A DNA stretch of 8,140 bases from Bacteroidota bacterium (GCA_018656255.1 JABHYI010000268.1:1-8140), one strand, 5' to 3'. Counted from the first letter of the stretch, positions 1 to 6,104 are shown. A program made the numbers and translations. The notes: generated by a model from the sequence alone, not told the origin.

Positions 1-1500
1 GCCAACAAAACCCAAGGTGATAAAGTGTATGTCTTAGACAGACAGGCTATGATAGACGGTGACGAGGATCCAACAATTATTGGGTTTAATTTACCTCAAT
101 TCATTAGAAACCCAACCACAGTAATTAGCCCAGAGCCGGCCAATTTAGTAGGTAATGATGCTGATACAGATTCTCCTGCCTTTATTGTTTACCTGCAAGA
201 TGGTTCTTGGGGTGGTGTTTCTTATGACCACATCAAGGTTTGGACCATAGAAACAGATTTTGTTACTCCAGATAATTCAACAGTTAGCCAGCCTCAAGAG
301 ATTGAAACAGCTCCTTTTGATTCTTTTTTCCGTCAATTTGGACAGGGAGATTTCAAACAACCAAGTACAGACCAACGTTTAGATGGCGCCTCTGGAGTAA
401 TTAGCTTTGCTGCAAACTACAGGAGTTTTGTAAATCATAATTCTTGGGTAATTACTTTTAATGAAGATATGGGTGGCCAGCGTGGTGGTATTCGTTGGAT
501 AGAACTACGTAATACAGATGCAGACAGCACTTGGTCTTTATTCCAAGAAGGGTCATTTGCTCCTGAGGACGGAGAAAGCAGATACATGAGTAGCTCAGCT
601 ATGGATCAAGACGGAAATATTGGTATGGCATATAACCTTAGTAGTGAAAACACATCTGCTAGTATTAGATATACAGGTCGTTATGACGGTGATGCCCTTG
701 GCCAGATGACTTTTCCTGAGGGAGTTATATGGGATGGTTTAGGAAGACAAACAAATACAAACAGATTTGGAGATTACGCCCACCTTACTATGGATCCAGA
801 TGGTGTTACTTTTTGGCATACCTCAGAGTATTTCCAGGGAGTTAACCAATGGAGAACACGTATTGCCTCCTTTACTTTAAATAATGGTTTCTCTGAAGAT
901 ATAGGTGTATACAACTTTGACCAACCAGTAAGTGGTGATGATTTAACAGACGCAGAAACTGTAACTGTTAAAATATTTAATTTTGGAACAGACCCTCAAA
1001 GTAATTTTGATGTTGCACTTAGAGTAGATGGAGCCTTAATTGTTACAGAAACATTTACAGAAACTATTGCTCCTCAAAGTTCAGCAACCTATACATTTAA
1101 CACCACTGTAGATTTATCAATAGCTCAGCAAGAATATGAGATAGAAGCACGTACTTTGTTGTCTGAAGATGCTAACACTCCTAATGACTCATTTACAAAA
1201 ACAATTAACAATACAACCCTATCTGTCATAGATGAAGAGTTCAATGCTGGTGATTTTACTATTATAGCAGCAGGAGCAAAGCAGTATGATGTAAATTTCA
1301 CAACAACTAGGGACTTTGGTGCTATTAGCTACAGTGTATACAATACAATCGGTCAGCAAATAACAAAAGGGTTATTGGATAGTAATGGGCAAACCCATAC
1401 AACTTCATTAGACTTTAGCGCTCAACCAGTAGGCGTGTTTTTTGTTTCGTTAACCAACGGCTCATTCAAGGCAAGCAAGAGAGTGGTAGTGTTTAAGTAA
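1..1500 (+). CDS. Secreted T9SS cargo protein, 3' part (5' end outside window)
   Basis: The reading frame is open from base 1, so the gene starts upstream of the window; 499 codons are visible before TAA. The first ~290 residues are a beta-rich region with 'RFGDYAHLTMDPDG' and 'TFWHTSEY' segments, of the kind seen in sialidase/BNR-like flavobacterial surface proteins. Next (about nt 895-1215) comes a CARDB/Ig-like module beginning 'DIGVYNFDQPVSG', with a 'KIFNFG' strand and an 'APQSSATYTF' strand. The last ~80 residues match a type A T9SS C-terminal sorting domain: 'YSVYNTIGQQITKG', then 'AQPVGVFFVSLTNG', ending in a basic strand 'KRVVVFK'. Family knowledge says such tails direct export across the outer membrane, followed by tail removal and surface attachment or release. 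The enzymatic or binding role of the N-terminal part is not clear from the visible sequence. No downstream partner is implied, because a strong terminator follows the stop codon. Confidence 0.88.
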   Translation, partial: ANKTQGDKVYVLDRQAMIDGDEDPTIIGFNLPQFIRNPTTVISPEPANLVGNDADTDSPAFIVYLQDGSWGGVSYDHIKVWTIETDFVTPDNSTVSQPQEIETAPFDSFFRQFGQGDFKQPSTDQRLDGASGVISFAANYRSFVNHNSWVITFNEDMGGQRGGIRWIELRNTDADSTWSLFQEGSFAPEDGESRYMSSSAMDQDGNIGMAYNLSSENTSASIRYTGRYDGDALGQMTFPEGVIWDGLGRQTNTNRFGDYAHLTMDPDGVTFWHTSEYFQGVNQWRTRIASFTLNNGFSEDIGVYNFDQPVSGDDLTDAETVTVKIFNFGTDPQSNFDVALRVDGALIVTETFTETIAPQSSATYTFNTTVDLSIAQQEYEIEARTLLSEDANTPNDSFTKTINNTTLSVIDEEFNAGDFTIIAAGAKQYDVNFTTTRDFGAISYSVYNTIGQQITKGLLDSNGQTHTTSLDFSAQPVGVFFVSLTNGSFKASKRVVVFK

Positions 1501-1522
1501 TACTTATTGTTACCTTTTTTAT

Positions 1523-1554
1523 AAAACCTCAACATTGTATGTTGAGGTTTTTTT
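1523..1554 (+). terminator. Intrinsic terminator of the T9SS cargo gene
   Basis: A perfect 12-bp stem (aaaacctcaaca at 1523-1534, tgttgaggtttt at 1540-1551) with a 5-nt loop ttgta is followed by a run of T reaching 1554. It starts 22 nt after the stop codon at 1500, so it separates this gene from the small gene downstream. The complementary A-run at the left foot means it could also work on the minus strand, but no minus-strand gene ends here. Confidence 0.9.
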
Positions 1555-1628
1555 ATCCTGAATTTTAACACTAAAGGTTAAATTTTTATTAATAAAATTA
1601 AATTTTAAATTTTTAACCAACTAGCTAT

Positions 1629-1636
1629 TATATTTG
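1629..1636 (+). promoter_or_regulatory. Candidate Bacteroidota -7 element, TATATTTG
   Basis: TATATTTG is an exact match to TAnnTTTG, the -7 element of the Bacteroidota primary sigma factor. It lies in a very AT-rich stretch (about 1560-1620) and would give a transcript start near 1643, leaving a leader of about 80 nt before the small gene at 1723. I see no clear TTG at the expected -33 position, so the call rests on the -7 match and position. It is the only exact match I found ahead of the small gene and the SulP transporter, so it may drive both. Confidence 0.45.
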
Positions 1637-1722
1637 TGCTTTTTAAGGGAATAGATGTTAAATAATTTCCTTAATTAAAGAATTACAATTATAATTTTTC
1701 AACCAAACAAAACCGATTACAA

Positions 1723-2058
1723 TTGAGTACATTTTTATTAATAAAAGCTCATAAAACCCTCCTAAGTATAGCTGTGTTGTTTTTCTTTATAGGACAACCT
1801 ATATTTAACTCTATACTAGTTACCGCGCAAATTACTGCTGTGGTCATAGATATTGACAACGATTCTGAGAAAGAAAGTGAAAATAAAAACAAGCAAGAAA
1901 AAGAACTTTCTGAAGAAAAGAAAATAACAACCAATCACGGGCAGTTAGCTATTGTTTTTTCGAATTCCAACTCAAGTAAAATAGCACAATCTCCAAACAC
2001 TTTTTTTGGTTCTGTTTTTTTAGAAATAAGTAACCCACCACCAGAGGTGTTTCTTTAG
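1723..2058 (+). CDS. Small exported or membrane-anchored protein, unknown function (TTG start)
   Basis: This is a 111-codon frame that I do not recognise. No ATG exists anywhere in it; upstream the frame is open to a TAA at 1672-1674, and TTG at 1723 is the best start because it leads straight into an export signal. Residues 1-11 carry the basic N-region (Lys8, Lys11), residues 12-34 are hydrophobic, and 'VTAQ' at 33-36 resembles a flavobacterial signal-peptidase site. Residues ~45-68 are a highly charged Lys/Glu/Asn linker. Residues 71-111 form a short globular or extended part ending in a proline-rich tail 'SNPPPEVF'. If exported, the mature protein is about 75 residues and periplasmic; otherwise it is a single-pass membrane protein. 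It lies 113 nt upstream of the SulP transporter on the same strand, so co-transcription is possible but uncertain because hairpins lie between. Coding status is moderately supported by the ordered signal-linker-tail architecture. Confidence 0.6.
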   Translation: MSTFLLIKAHKTLLSIAVLFFFIGQPIFNSILVTAQITAVVIDIDNDSEKESENKNKQEKELSEEKKITTNHGQLAIVFSNSNSSKIAQSPNTFFGSVFLEISNPPPEVFL

Positions 2059-2068
2059 TTTTCCTCTT

Positions 2069-2102
2069 GGTATGAGAAGTTTATTTTAAATTTTCTCATA
2101 CC
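2069..2102 (+). repeat. Perfect 10-bp inverted repeat in the SulP leader
   Basis: GGTATGAGAA (2069-2078) and TTCTCATACC (2093-2102) are perfectly complementary and enclose a 14-nt AT-rich loop. No T-run follows on either strand, so it is not a typical intrinsic terminator. It begins 11 nt after the stop of the small gene. It could be a protein-binding palindrome, an mRNA-stability stem protecting the small gene's 3' end, or part of a leader structure controlling the transporter. Confidence 0.5.
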
Positions 2103-2137
2103 CCTACATTTCAATTTTCTATTTAATTAAAAAAAAA

Positions 2138-2161
2138 GCAAAATAGCTAATTCTATTTTGC
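2138..2161. promoter_or_regulatory. Hairpin directly before the SulP start codon
   Basis: GCAAAATAG (2138-2146) pairs perfectly with CTATTTTGC (2153-2161) across a 6-nt loop, and ends 10 nt before the ATG at 2172. It is preceded by nine A on the plus strand, so read on the minus strand it has the form of an intrinsic terminator (stem then T9). No minus-strand gene runs into it. In the plus-strand mRNA it would fold over the ribosome entry region, suggesting either translational control of the transporter or a block against antisense transcription. The structure is seen directly; its role is inferred. Confidence 0.45.
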
Positions 2162-2171
2162 ACGTACGCAT

Positions 2172-3770
2172 ATGTCTAAATCAACTATTTTTAAGAATTT
2201 AAAGAACGATATACCTGCAAGTATTGTTGTGTTTTTTGTTGCATTACCTCTTTGTTTGGGTATTGCCTTGGCCAGTGGAGCTCCACTGTTTTCTGGTCTT
2301 ATTGCAGGAATTGTCGGTGGTATATTAGTAGGAGTTTTAAGTGGCTCTCAAGTAGGAGTTAGTGGCCCAGCGGCAGGATTAGCAGCTATTGTACTTACTG
2401 CCATTAGTAGTTTAGGTGGTTTTGAGAACTTTTTACTAGCAGTTGTTCTTGGAGGTGTTATACAAATGGTATTTGGCTTTTTGAAAGCGGGTATTATTGG
2501 GTATTATTTTCCTTCATCTGTTATTAAAGGAATGCTAACTGGAATTGGTATTATCATCATCTTAAAGCAGATTCCTCATTTTTTTGGGTATAATTCCTCA
2601 CAAGAGGTTGATTTTGCATTTTTTCAAGTAGATGGAGACACTACCTTCTCTGGTATTTTACATGCTATTAATGCAATAAGTGTAGGTCCTACTATTATTG
2701 CTATTATTGCCCTAGTGATTCTGCTACTGTGGAGTACTGTTCTTTCCAATAAAGGAAAAATTTTCACCCTCATACAAGGGCCACTTGTGGCTGTTGGAGT
2801 TGGGATTTTATATTTCATTTTCACCCAAGACAGCACAGTTTTTGGAATATCAAATATGCATCTTGTTAGTGTACCTATACCAGATAGCTTTGATATGTTT
2901 TTAGGGCAGTTTAGTACACCAAATTTCTCTGGAATAACAAATCCAGCTATTTGGATTACAGCCTTCACTATCGCTCTTGTTGCGAGTCTAGAAACATTAC
3001 TGTGTGTTGAGGCCACCGATAAGTTGGACCCTCTAAAAAGGGTTACTCCAACCAATAAAGAACTAGTAGCACAAGGTGCTGGTAATATTGTATCTGGATT
3101 AATTGGGGGTCTACCTCTAACGCAGGTTATTGTAAGATCTTCTGCTAATATACAGTCTGGCGGGAAAACCAAAATGGCCGCTATTATACATGGTTTTCTA
3201 TTGCTAATATCTGTGGTTGCAATTCCTACCCTTTTAAATAAAATACCTTTATCTGTGTTGGCTTCTATTTTGTTAATTGTAGGATATAAGCTAGCAAAGC
3301 CATCTTTATTTAAAGAGATGTATCTATTGGGTTGGAAACAGTTTGCCCCTTTTACAGTAACAGTGGTGGGTATTGTATTTACAGACTTGCTTGTAGGTAT
3401 TGCACTAGGTTTGTCTGTAGGTGTTGTTGTTATTTTAATAAAGAGTTATCAAAACTCTCACTTTTTACACATGGAAGATAAAAGTAATGGTGTTATTAAA
3501 GTTAAAATGACATTAGCAGAAGAAGTTACCTTTTTTAATAAAGGTGCTATTTTAAAAGAACTGGATTCTTTACCTAGAGACAGTAGTTTAGAGCTAGATG
3601 TAACTAAAACTCGTTATTTGGATAACGATATTATCGAAATTCTTGAGGATTTTCAAGAAAAGGCTCAAAACAGGAACATTTTTATAACATTAATTTCTGA
3701 AAGAGGTGTTGTAGAAAATCCAGAAAGTTTTATTAAATTTTTCACATTAAGACCAAAAAAAGTATCGTAA
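2172..3770 (+). CDS. SulP-family inorganic anion (probable bicarbonate) transporter
   Basis: The 532-residue product is a multi-pass inner-membrane transporter of the SulP/SLC26 family. Hydrophobic helices fill residues ~13-425. The N-terminal core has 'NDIPASIVVFFVALPLCLGI' and the 'QVGVSGPAAG' segment. The central signature spans ~270-335: 'SLETLLCVEATDKLD' with acidic Glu274, then 'NKELVAQGAGNIVSGL', 'GGLPLTQVIVRSSAN' and 'SGGKTK'. A cytoplasmic STAS domain follows (about 440-515); its 'LELDVTKTRYLD' loop has Thr where the classic anti-sigma-antagonist motif has Ser. Length is normal for a family member with a short STAS domain. SulP proteins carry sulfate, bicarbonate, dicarboxylates or other anions and sequence alone does not settle the substrate. 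The beta-carbonic anhydrase 25 nt downstream argues for bicarbonate, by analogy with BicA-type transporters and natural SulP-carbonic anhydrase fusions. The ATG at 2172 is chosen because it precedes the amphipathic N-terminus of the family and is preceded by A-rich leader sequence. Confidence 0.92.
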   Translation: MSKSTIFKNLKNDIPASIVVFFVALPLCLGIALASGAPLFSGLIAGIVGGILVGVLSGSQVGVSGPAAGLAAIVLTAISSLGGFENFLLAVVLGGVIQMVFGFLKAGIIGYYFPSSVIKGMLTGIGIIIILKQIPHFFGYNSSQEVDFAFFQVDGDTTFSGILHAINAISVGPTIIAIIALVILLLWSTVLSNKGKIFTLIQGPLVAVGVGILYFIFTQDSTVFGISNMHLVSVPIPDSFDMFLGQFSTPNFSGITNPAIWITAFTIALVASLETLLCVEATDKLDPLKRVTPTNKELVAQGAGNIVSGLIGGLPLTQVIVRSSANIQSGGKTKMAAIIHGFLLLISVVAIPTLLNKIPLSVLASILLIVGYKLAKPSLFKEMYLLGWKQFAPFTVTVVGIVFTDLLVGIALGLSVGVVVILIKSYQNSHFLHMEDKSNGVIKVKMTLAEEVTFFNKGAILKELDSLPRDSSLELDVTKTRYLDNDIIEILEDFQEKAQNRNIFITLISERGVVENPESFIKFFTLRPKKVS

Positions 3771-3795
3771 ATTTAGAACTGAAAAAATAATAATT

Positions 3796-4422
3796 ATGAA
3801 AGCACACACAAAACAAACACAAGAGGCAATGAGCCCAGATGCTGCTTTGCAAGCATTAAAAGACGGAAATAATAGGTTTATAACAAGTACTCAAGTCTCT
3901 AGAGATTTAATGCAACAAGTTGCAGACACAAGCGCAGGACAATATCCTTTTGCAACTGTATTACATTGTATAGACTCAAGGGTTTCTGCAGAATTGGTTT
4001 TCGATCAAGGTATTGGAGATTTATTTAGCATTCGTATTGCAGGAAACTTTGTGAACGAAGATATTTTAGGGTCTATGGAGTTTGCAACAAAACTAGCAGG
4101 CACTAAAGTTGTTGTAGTATTAGGGCATACAGCTTGTGGAGCCGTAAAAGGAGCCTGTGATCATGCAAAATTAGGAAACCTCACGGGTATGCTTGAAAAA
4201 ATAGCGCCAGCTGTTACTGCAGTAACAGAACCTGCAGATGCGGCTTTGCGCACCTCTAGCAATATTGATTTTGTAAATAGGGTAGCTGTTAAAAATGTGC
4301 ATATGGCCATTGATAACCTCAGAGCTATGAGTCCTGTATTAAAAGAGATGGAAGCCGCAGGTGAAATAAAAGTAGTAGGGGCTATGTACCATATAGAAAA
4401 TGGTCAAGTAGATTTTTTATAA
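3796..4422 (+). CDS. Beta-class carbonic anhydrase
   Basis: The 208-residue zinc enzyme interconverts CO2 and bicarbonate in the cytoplasm. All key beta-class residues are visible: Cys58, Asp60 and Arg62 in 'HCIDSR', and His111 and Cys114 in 'GHTACGA'. Cys58, His111 and Cys114 are the expected zinc ligands, and Asp60-Arg62 the catalytic dyad. 'RIAGNFV' (80-86) and 'GSMEFA' (92-97) are further family blocks. The N-terminus 'SPDAALQALKDGNNRF' is the standard helical start, and there is no signal peptide. The gene begins 25 nt after the SulP stop with no promoter or terminator between, so the two are very probably one transcript. The anhydrase would equilibrate imported bicarbonate with CO2 and feed carboxylating enzymes. 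The length is typical and nothing is missing. Confidence 0.95.
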   Translation: MKAHTKQTQEAMSPDAALQALKDGNNRFITSTQVSRDLMQQVADTSAGQYPFATVLHCIDSRVSAELVFDQGIGDLFSIRIAGNFVNEDILGSMEFATKLAGTKVVVVLGHTACGAVKGACDHAKLGNLTGMLEKIAPAVTAVTEPADAALRTSSNIDFVNRVAVKNVHMAIDNLRAMSPVLKEMEAAGEIKVVGAMYHIENGQVDFL

Positions 4423-4440
4423 CACTAAATGCTATTAAAC

Positions 4441-4472
4441 AAAAAACCGCTTCTTTAAAGAAGCGGTTTTTT
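4441..4472. terminator. Bidirectional terminator between carbonic anhydrase and the first 74-residue gene
   Basis: The sequence aaaaaaccgcttcttt (4441-4456) is followed immediately by its exact reverse complement (4457-4472): a 32-bp perfect palindrome with a GC-rich core and terminal A and T runs. Both strands therefore read stem plus T-run. It lies 18 nt past the carbonic anhydrase stop and 21 nt past the stop of the convergent minus-strand gene (4494), so it should end both transcripts. In practice the centre TTTAAA must open as the loop. Confidence 0.92.
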
Positions 4473-4493
4473 TATGGTGTTTACTTTTTAGGG

Positions 4494-4718
4494 CTATAAC
4501 TCTGTTGGTAGGCCTCCCAATCTTTTTTCGATTTTTTTCTTTTTAACGGTAAGTCTTTTCATGAGGTCCATTAGCGTCTCATCTTTTGTCTCTTTGTAGC
4601 GTTCGTTTATAGCTAGTATTAGCCTTTTTGCCTCTCGTGATGCAGCAACTTTGTCACTGGTAGACATGTGGCTCATTTTTGCATCTTCATATGCCTGTGC
4701 TTGTTCTAATAAATCCAT
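4494..4718 (-). CDS. 74-residue protein of unknown function, paralogue A
   Basis: This is a small, highly charged, probably all-helical cytoplasmic protein that I do not recognise. It begins 'MDLLEQAQAYEDAKMSHMST', continues with 'SREAKRLILAINERY' and ends in a basic segment with 'KKKKIEKRL'. No signal peptide, membrane segment or cysteine is present. It shares 54 of 74 residues with the gene at 4955-5179 and has identical length without any gap, so the two are duplicates; the shared core is proof that the frame is coding. Conserved blocks are 'AKMSHMSTSD' (13-22), 'ASREAKRL' (26-33) and 'KKKKIE' (59-64); most divergence is in the last seven residues. Its own 5' region (4719-4916, about 200 nt) shows no exact TAnnTTTG match. 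Function is unknown; the basic C-terminal helix could suit nucleic-acid or ribosome binding, but that is a guess. Confidence 0.82.
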   Translation of the reverse strand: MDLLEQAQAYEDAKMSHMSTSDKVAASREAKRLILAINERYKETKDETLMDLMKRLTVKKKKIEKRLGGLPTEL

Positions 4719-4916
4719 TGTATTGTTTTTAAACTTGGGTATTTAAGTTTTTCAATAAGGTGTTTTACTGTGCTTATAAAACTGTCTTATTGTTTAGACA
4801 ATAATAGTATTTTTTTTAAAACTAGACTAACAATAAGAGCCACAAGATTTACGCTTTGTTTGTATTATAAATACATAAATTAGAAGTTATTTTTTTAATT
4901 TCTGAAAGATAGATGT

Positions 4917-4947
4917 AAAAAAAAACTGCGCTAGTAGCGCAGTTTTT
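4917..4947 (-). terminator. Intrinsic terminator of paralogue B
   Basis: A perfect 12-bp stem (aaaaactgcgct at 4921-4932 with agcgcagttttt at 4936-4947) encloses a 3-nt loop. On the minus strand it is followed by nine T (4925 down to 4917, partly in the stem). It lies just past the stop of the gene at 4955-5179, so that gene is separated from paralogue A, which must have its own promoter in 4719-4916. Confidence 0.88.
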
Positions 4948-4954
4948 TGTTTGA

Positions 4955-5179
4955 TTAAGATATTTCTGACCTCCCTTTGAGGCGAACTTCTATTTTTTTC
5001 TTTTTCGCGGTGATGCGTTTCATGGCATCCATTAGTTTTTCGTCTTTTGTTTTCTTGTACATTTCATTGATAGCAAGCACAAGTCTTTTAGCCTCACGTG
5101 ATGCGTGTACACGGTCACTGGTAGACATGTGACTCATCTTTGCTTTTTCAAACTCAGCTGCTTGTTCTAATAAATCCAT
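4955..5179 (-). CDS. 74-residue protein of unknown function, paralogue B
   Basis: This is the second copy of the small charged family. It starts 'MDLLEQAAEFEKAKMSHMST', is 73% identical to paralogue A (54/74, no gaps) and has the same arrangement: an N-terminal acidic-amphipathic helix, the invariant 'AKMSHMSTSD' turn, the 'SREAKRLVLAINEMY' helix and a lysine-rich C-terminal helix with 'KKKKIE'. The C-terminal seven residues differ completely. The start is fixed by alignment of the two copies and by an exact TAnnTTTG box on the minus strand 36-43 nt upstream. It ends at its own terminator. The conserved Met-Ser-His-Met-Ser-Thr stretch in a protein with no other obvious motif is the best handle for identifying the family. 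I infer a cytoplasmic role only, from the lack of any export signal. Confidence 0.82.
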   Translation of the reverse strand: MDLLEQAAEFEKAKMSHMSTSDRVHASREAKRLVLAINEMYKKTKDEKLMDAMKRITAKKKKIEVRLKGRSEIS

Positions 5180-5215
5180 TTCTTCTTTGATAGCTTTAAC
5201 TTTTGTATAAACCTA

Positions 5216-5223
5216 CAAAAATA
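5216..5223 (-). promoter_or_regulatory. Candidate -7 element for paralogue B
   Basis: On the minus strand 5223-5216 reads TATTTTTG, an exact TAnnTTTG match. It would place the transcript start near 5209 and give a leader of about 30 nt before the ATG at 5179. The nearest upstream TTG (minus strand, 5238-5236) is only 12 nt away, closer than the usual -33 spacing, so the upstream element is weak or absent. The surrounding stretch 5224-5387 holds no gene that I can support. Confidence 0.5.
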
Positions 5224-5387
5224 GGGTGGATTGTGCAAGTGCTATATACCTCTTGTGATTTCTTTAACATTGGACCTATTTTCCAACAATTTAATATATG
5301 CTCTTGGGCAGGCTATCACTGTCTTTTTTAAGACATGTGAAAAGCCGTTACACTCTAAATTTTATATTTTAATGAAATCTGTAACCA

Positions 5388-5420
5388 AAAAAATAAGCCC
5401 TAGTGTAGGGCTTATTTTTT
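5388..5420. terminator. Terminator of the yceI-CDGSH transcript
   Basis: A perfect 15-bp stem (aaaaaataagcccta at 5388-5402, tagggcttatttttt at 5406-5420) has a 3-nt loop. It has T-runs on both strands. The stop codon of the minus-strand CDGSH mini-gene is at 5432, so the terminator follows it by 11 nt. This placement supports the mini-gene being the last gene of the transcript, since the terminator would otherwise sit about 105 nt beyond the yceI stop. No supported plus-strand gene ends here. Confidence 0.88.
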
Positions 5421-5431
5421 GTTAAGTTATG

Positions 5432-5521
5432 TTATTTTGTATGAGATCCGTCACAATATCCATTTTCATCTTGAGTATTACCACATTGGCACTTTGGGCG
5501 ATCTGTTTTGTTTTCTATCAT
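5432..5521 (-). CDS. CDGSH-type iron-sulfur mini-protein (29 residues)
   Basis: A complete 29-codon frame runs from ATG (5521-5519) to TAA. It starts 'MIENKTDRPK' and continues with 'CQCGNTQDENGYCDGSH', ending in Thr-Lys. The motif is C-x-C-x9-C-D-G-S-H: Cys11, Cys13, Cys23 and His27 match the three-Cys one-His [2Fe-2S] ligand set of CDGSH (mitoNEET-like) domains. Known examples usually have eight residues between the second and third Cys; nine are present here. The gene begins 4 nt after the yceI stop, and a terminator follows 11 nt after its own stop, so it is the second gene of a yceI operon and probably translationally coupled. An in-frame TAA at 5539-5537 rules out a longer protein. It is far shorter than most CDGSH proteins and is essentially the cluster-binding loop alone, so it may need to dimerise or could bind a metal other than an Fe-S cluster. 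Role: probable redox or cluster-transfer protein, inferred. Confidence 0.8.
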   Translation of the reverse strand: MIENKTDRPKCQCGNTQDENGYCDGSHTK

Positions 5522-5525
5522 AGTG

Positions 5526-6083
5526 TTATAGTTTATTTAGGTTAATCTCTAGTGTAATTGTGTCATTTATTAAATTATCACCTAGGTTTTCAAAAAAGCT
5601 CCCTGAAGCAAACTTAACATTATATTTAGTTCTGTCAAAGGTCAATTTTCCTGATATTTTATCTTTTAAAATTGTTACAGAGAAATTAACAGGATGGGTA
5701 ATTTCTTTAATTGTTAAATCTCCTGACACTTCATGTAGGTTCCCTTTTTTTGTTAGTACCTTATTTATAGAAACGTATGCAGTAGCATATGTATTTACAT
5801 CAAAAAAATCAGCAGATTTTAAATGTCCTTCAAGTTGTTGTTTTCCTTTCCCAGTTAAATCTGTGTTGGTTAAACTTGTCATGTCTACCTCAAATACACC
5901 ATATGGGTTTTTCAGGTCTTCTAGATTTATGGCTGCTTTTTTAAATTTCAGAGTACCCGTGTGAGATTGGCTTGTAATTTTCTCTCCAATCCAAGTTACG
6001 GTGCTTGTATCTAGGTTGAACTTTGACTGTGCATGTGTAAGAACTGTTACAGAGAAAAGAAGTAGTGTAAAAAATGATTTCAT
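5526..6083 (-). CDS. YceI-family periplasmic lipid-binding protein
   Basis: The product has 185 residues. Residues 1-18 form a signal peptide (Lys2, hydrophobic 'FFTLLLFSVTVLT', cleavage near 'THA|QS'), so the mature protein of ~167 residues is periplasmic. The mature part is one YceI domain, a lipocalin-like beta barrel that in characterised relatives binds isoprenoid or fatty-acyl chains. Visible family blocks are 'VTWIGEK' (29-35) with 'SHTGTLKF' after it, 'QQLEGHLKSADFFDV' (82-96), 'SGDLTIKEITHPVNF' (120-134) and 'LTFDRTKYNVKFASG' (147-161). A short C-terminal strand 'INDTITLEINL' closes the barrel. The gene is divergent from an HxlR regulator across a 121-bp region rich in inverted repeats, and is followed after 4 nt by the CDGSH mini-gene. 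This context suggests regulation by HxlR and a role in stress or quinone/isoprenoid handling; the ligand cannot be read from sequence. Confidence 0.93.
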   Translation of the reverse strand: MKSFFTLLLFSVTVLTHAQSKFNLDTSTVTWIGEKITSQSHTGTLKFKKAAINLEDLKNPYGVFEVDMTSLTNTDLTGKGKQQLEGHLKSADFFDVNTYATAYVSINKVLTKKGNLHEVSGDLTIKEITHPVNFSVTILKDKISGKLTFDRTKYNVKFASGSFFENLGDNLINDTITLEINLNKL

Positions 6084-6104
6084 AATTTATTGTTTGTTTT
6101 TTTT

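Noticed and set aside
1749..1934. 61-codon minus-strand frame
   Set aside because: It is antisense to the Lys/Glu-rich linker of the small exported protein, giving a Ser/Phe-rich low-complexity product with no motif or promoter.
2624..3172. 182-codon minus-strand frame
   Set aside because: It lies fully inside the SulP gene in antisense; the plus-strand product matches a known family across the same bases.
4787..4804. 7-bp inverted repeat TTATTGT-TTAG-ACAATAA upstream of paralogue A
   Set aside because: It is short and entirely AT-dominated, and no adjacent promoter box or regulator gene supports an operator; chance is likely in DNA of this composition.
5320..5335. 6-bp hairpin TGTCTT-TTTT-AAGACA
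   Set aside because: It is too short and isolated to call a terminator or an RNA gene, and no promoter for a small RNA is evident on either strand.
5231..5425. 64-codon plus-strand frame with a TTG start
   Set aside because: Its last ~40 nt run through the terminator at 5388-5420, and its start overlaps the promoter zone of paralogue B. The product resembles no family and has no promoter of its own.
5560..5964. 134-codon plus-strand frame
   Set aside because: It is antisense to yceI, whose product has a clear signal peptide and domain blocks over the same bases.
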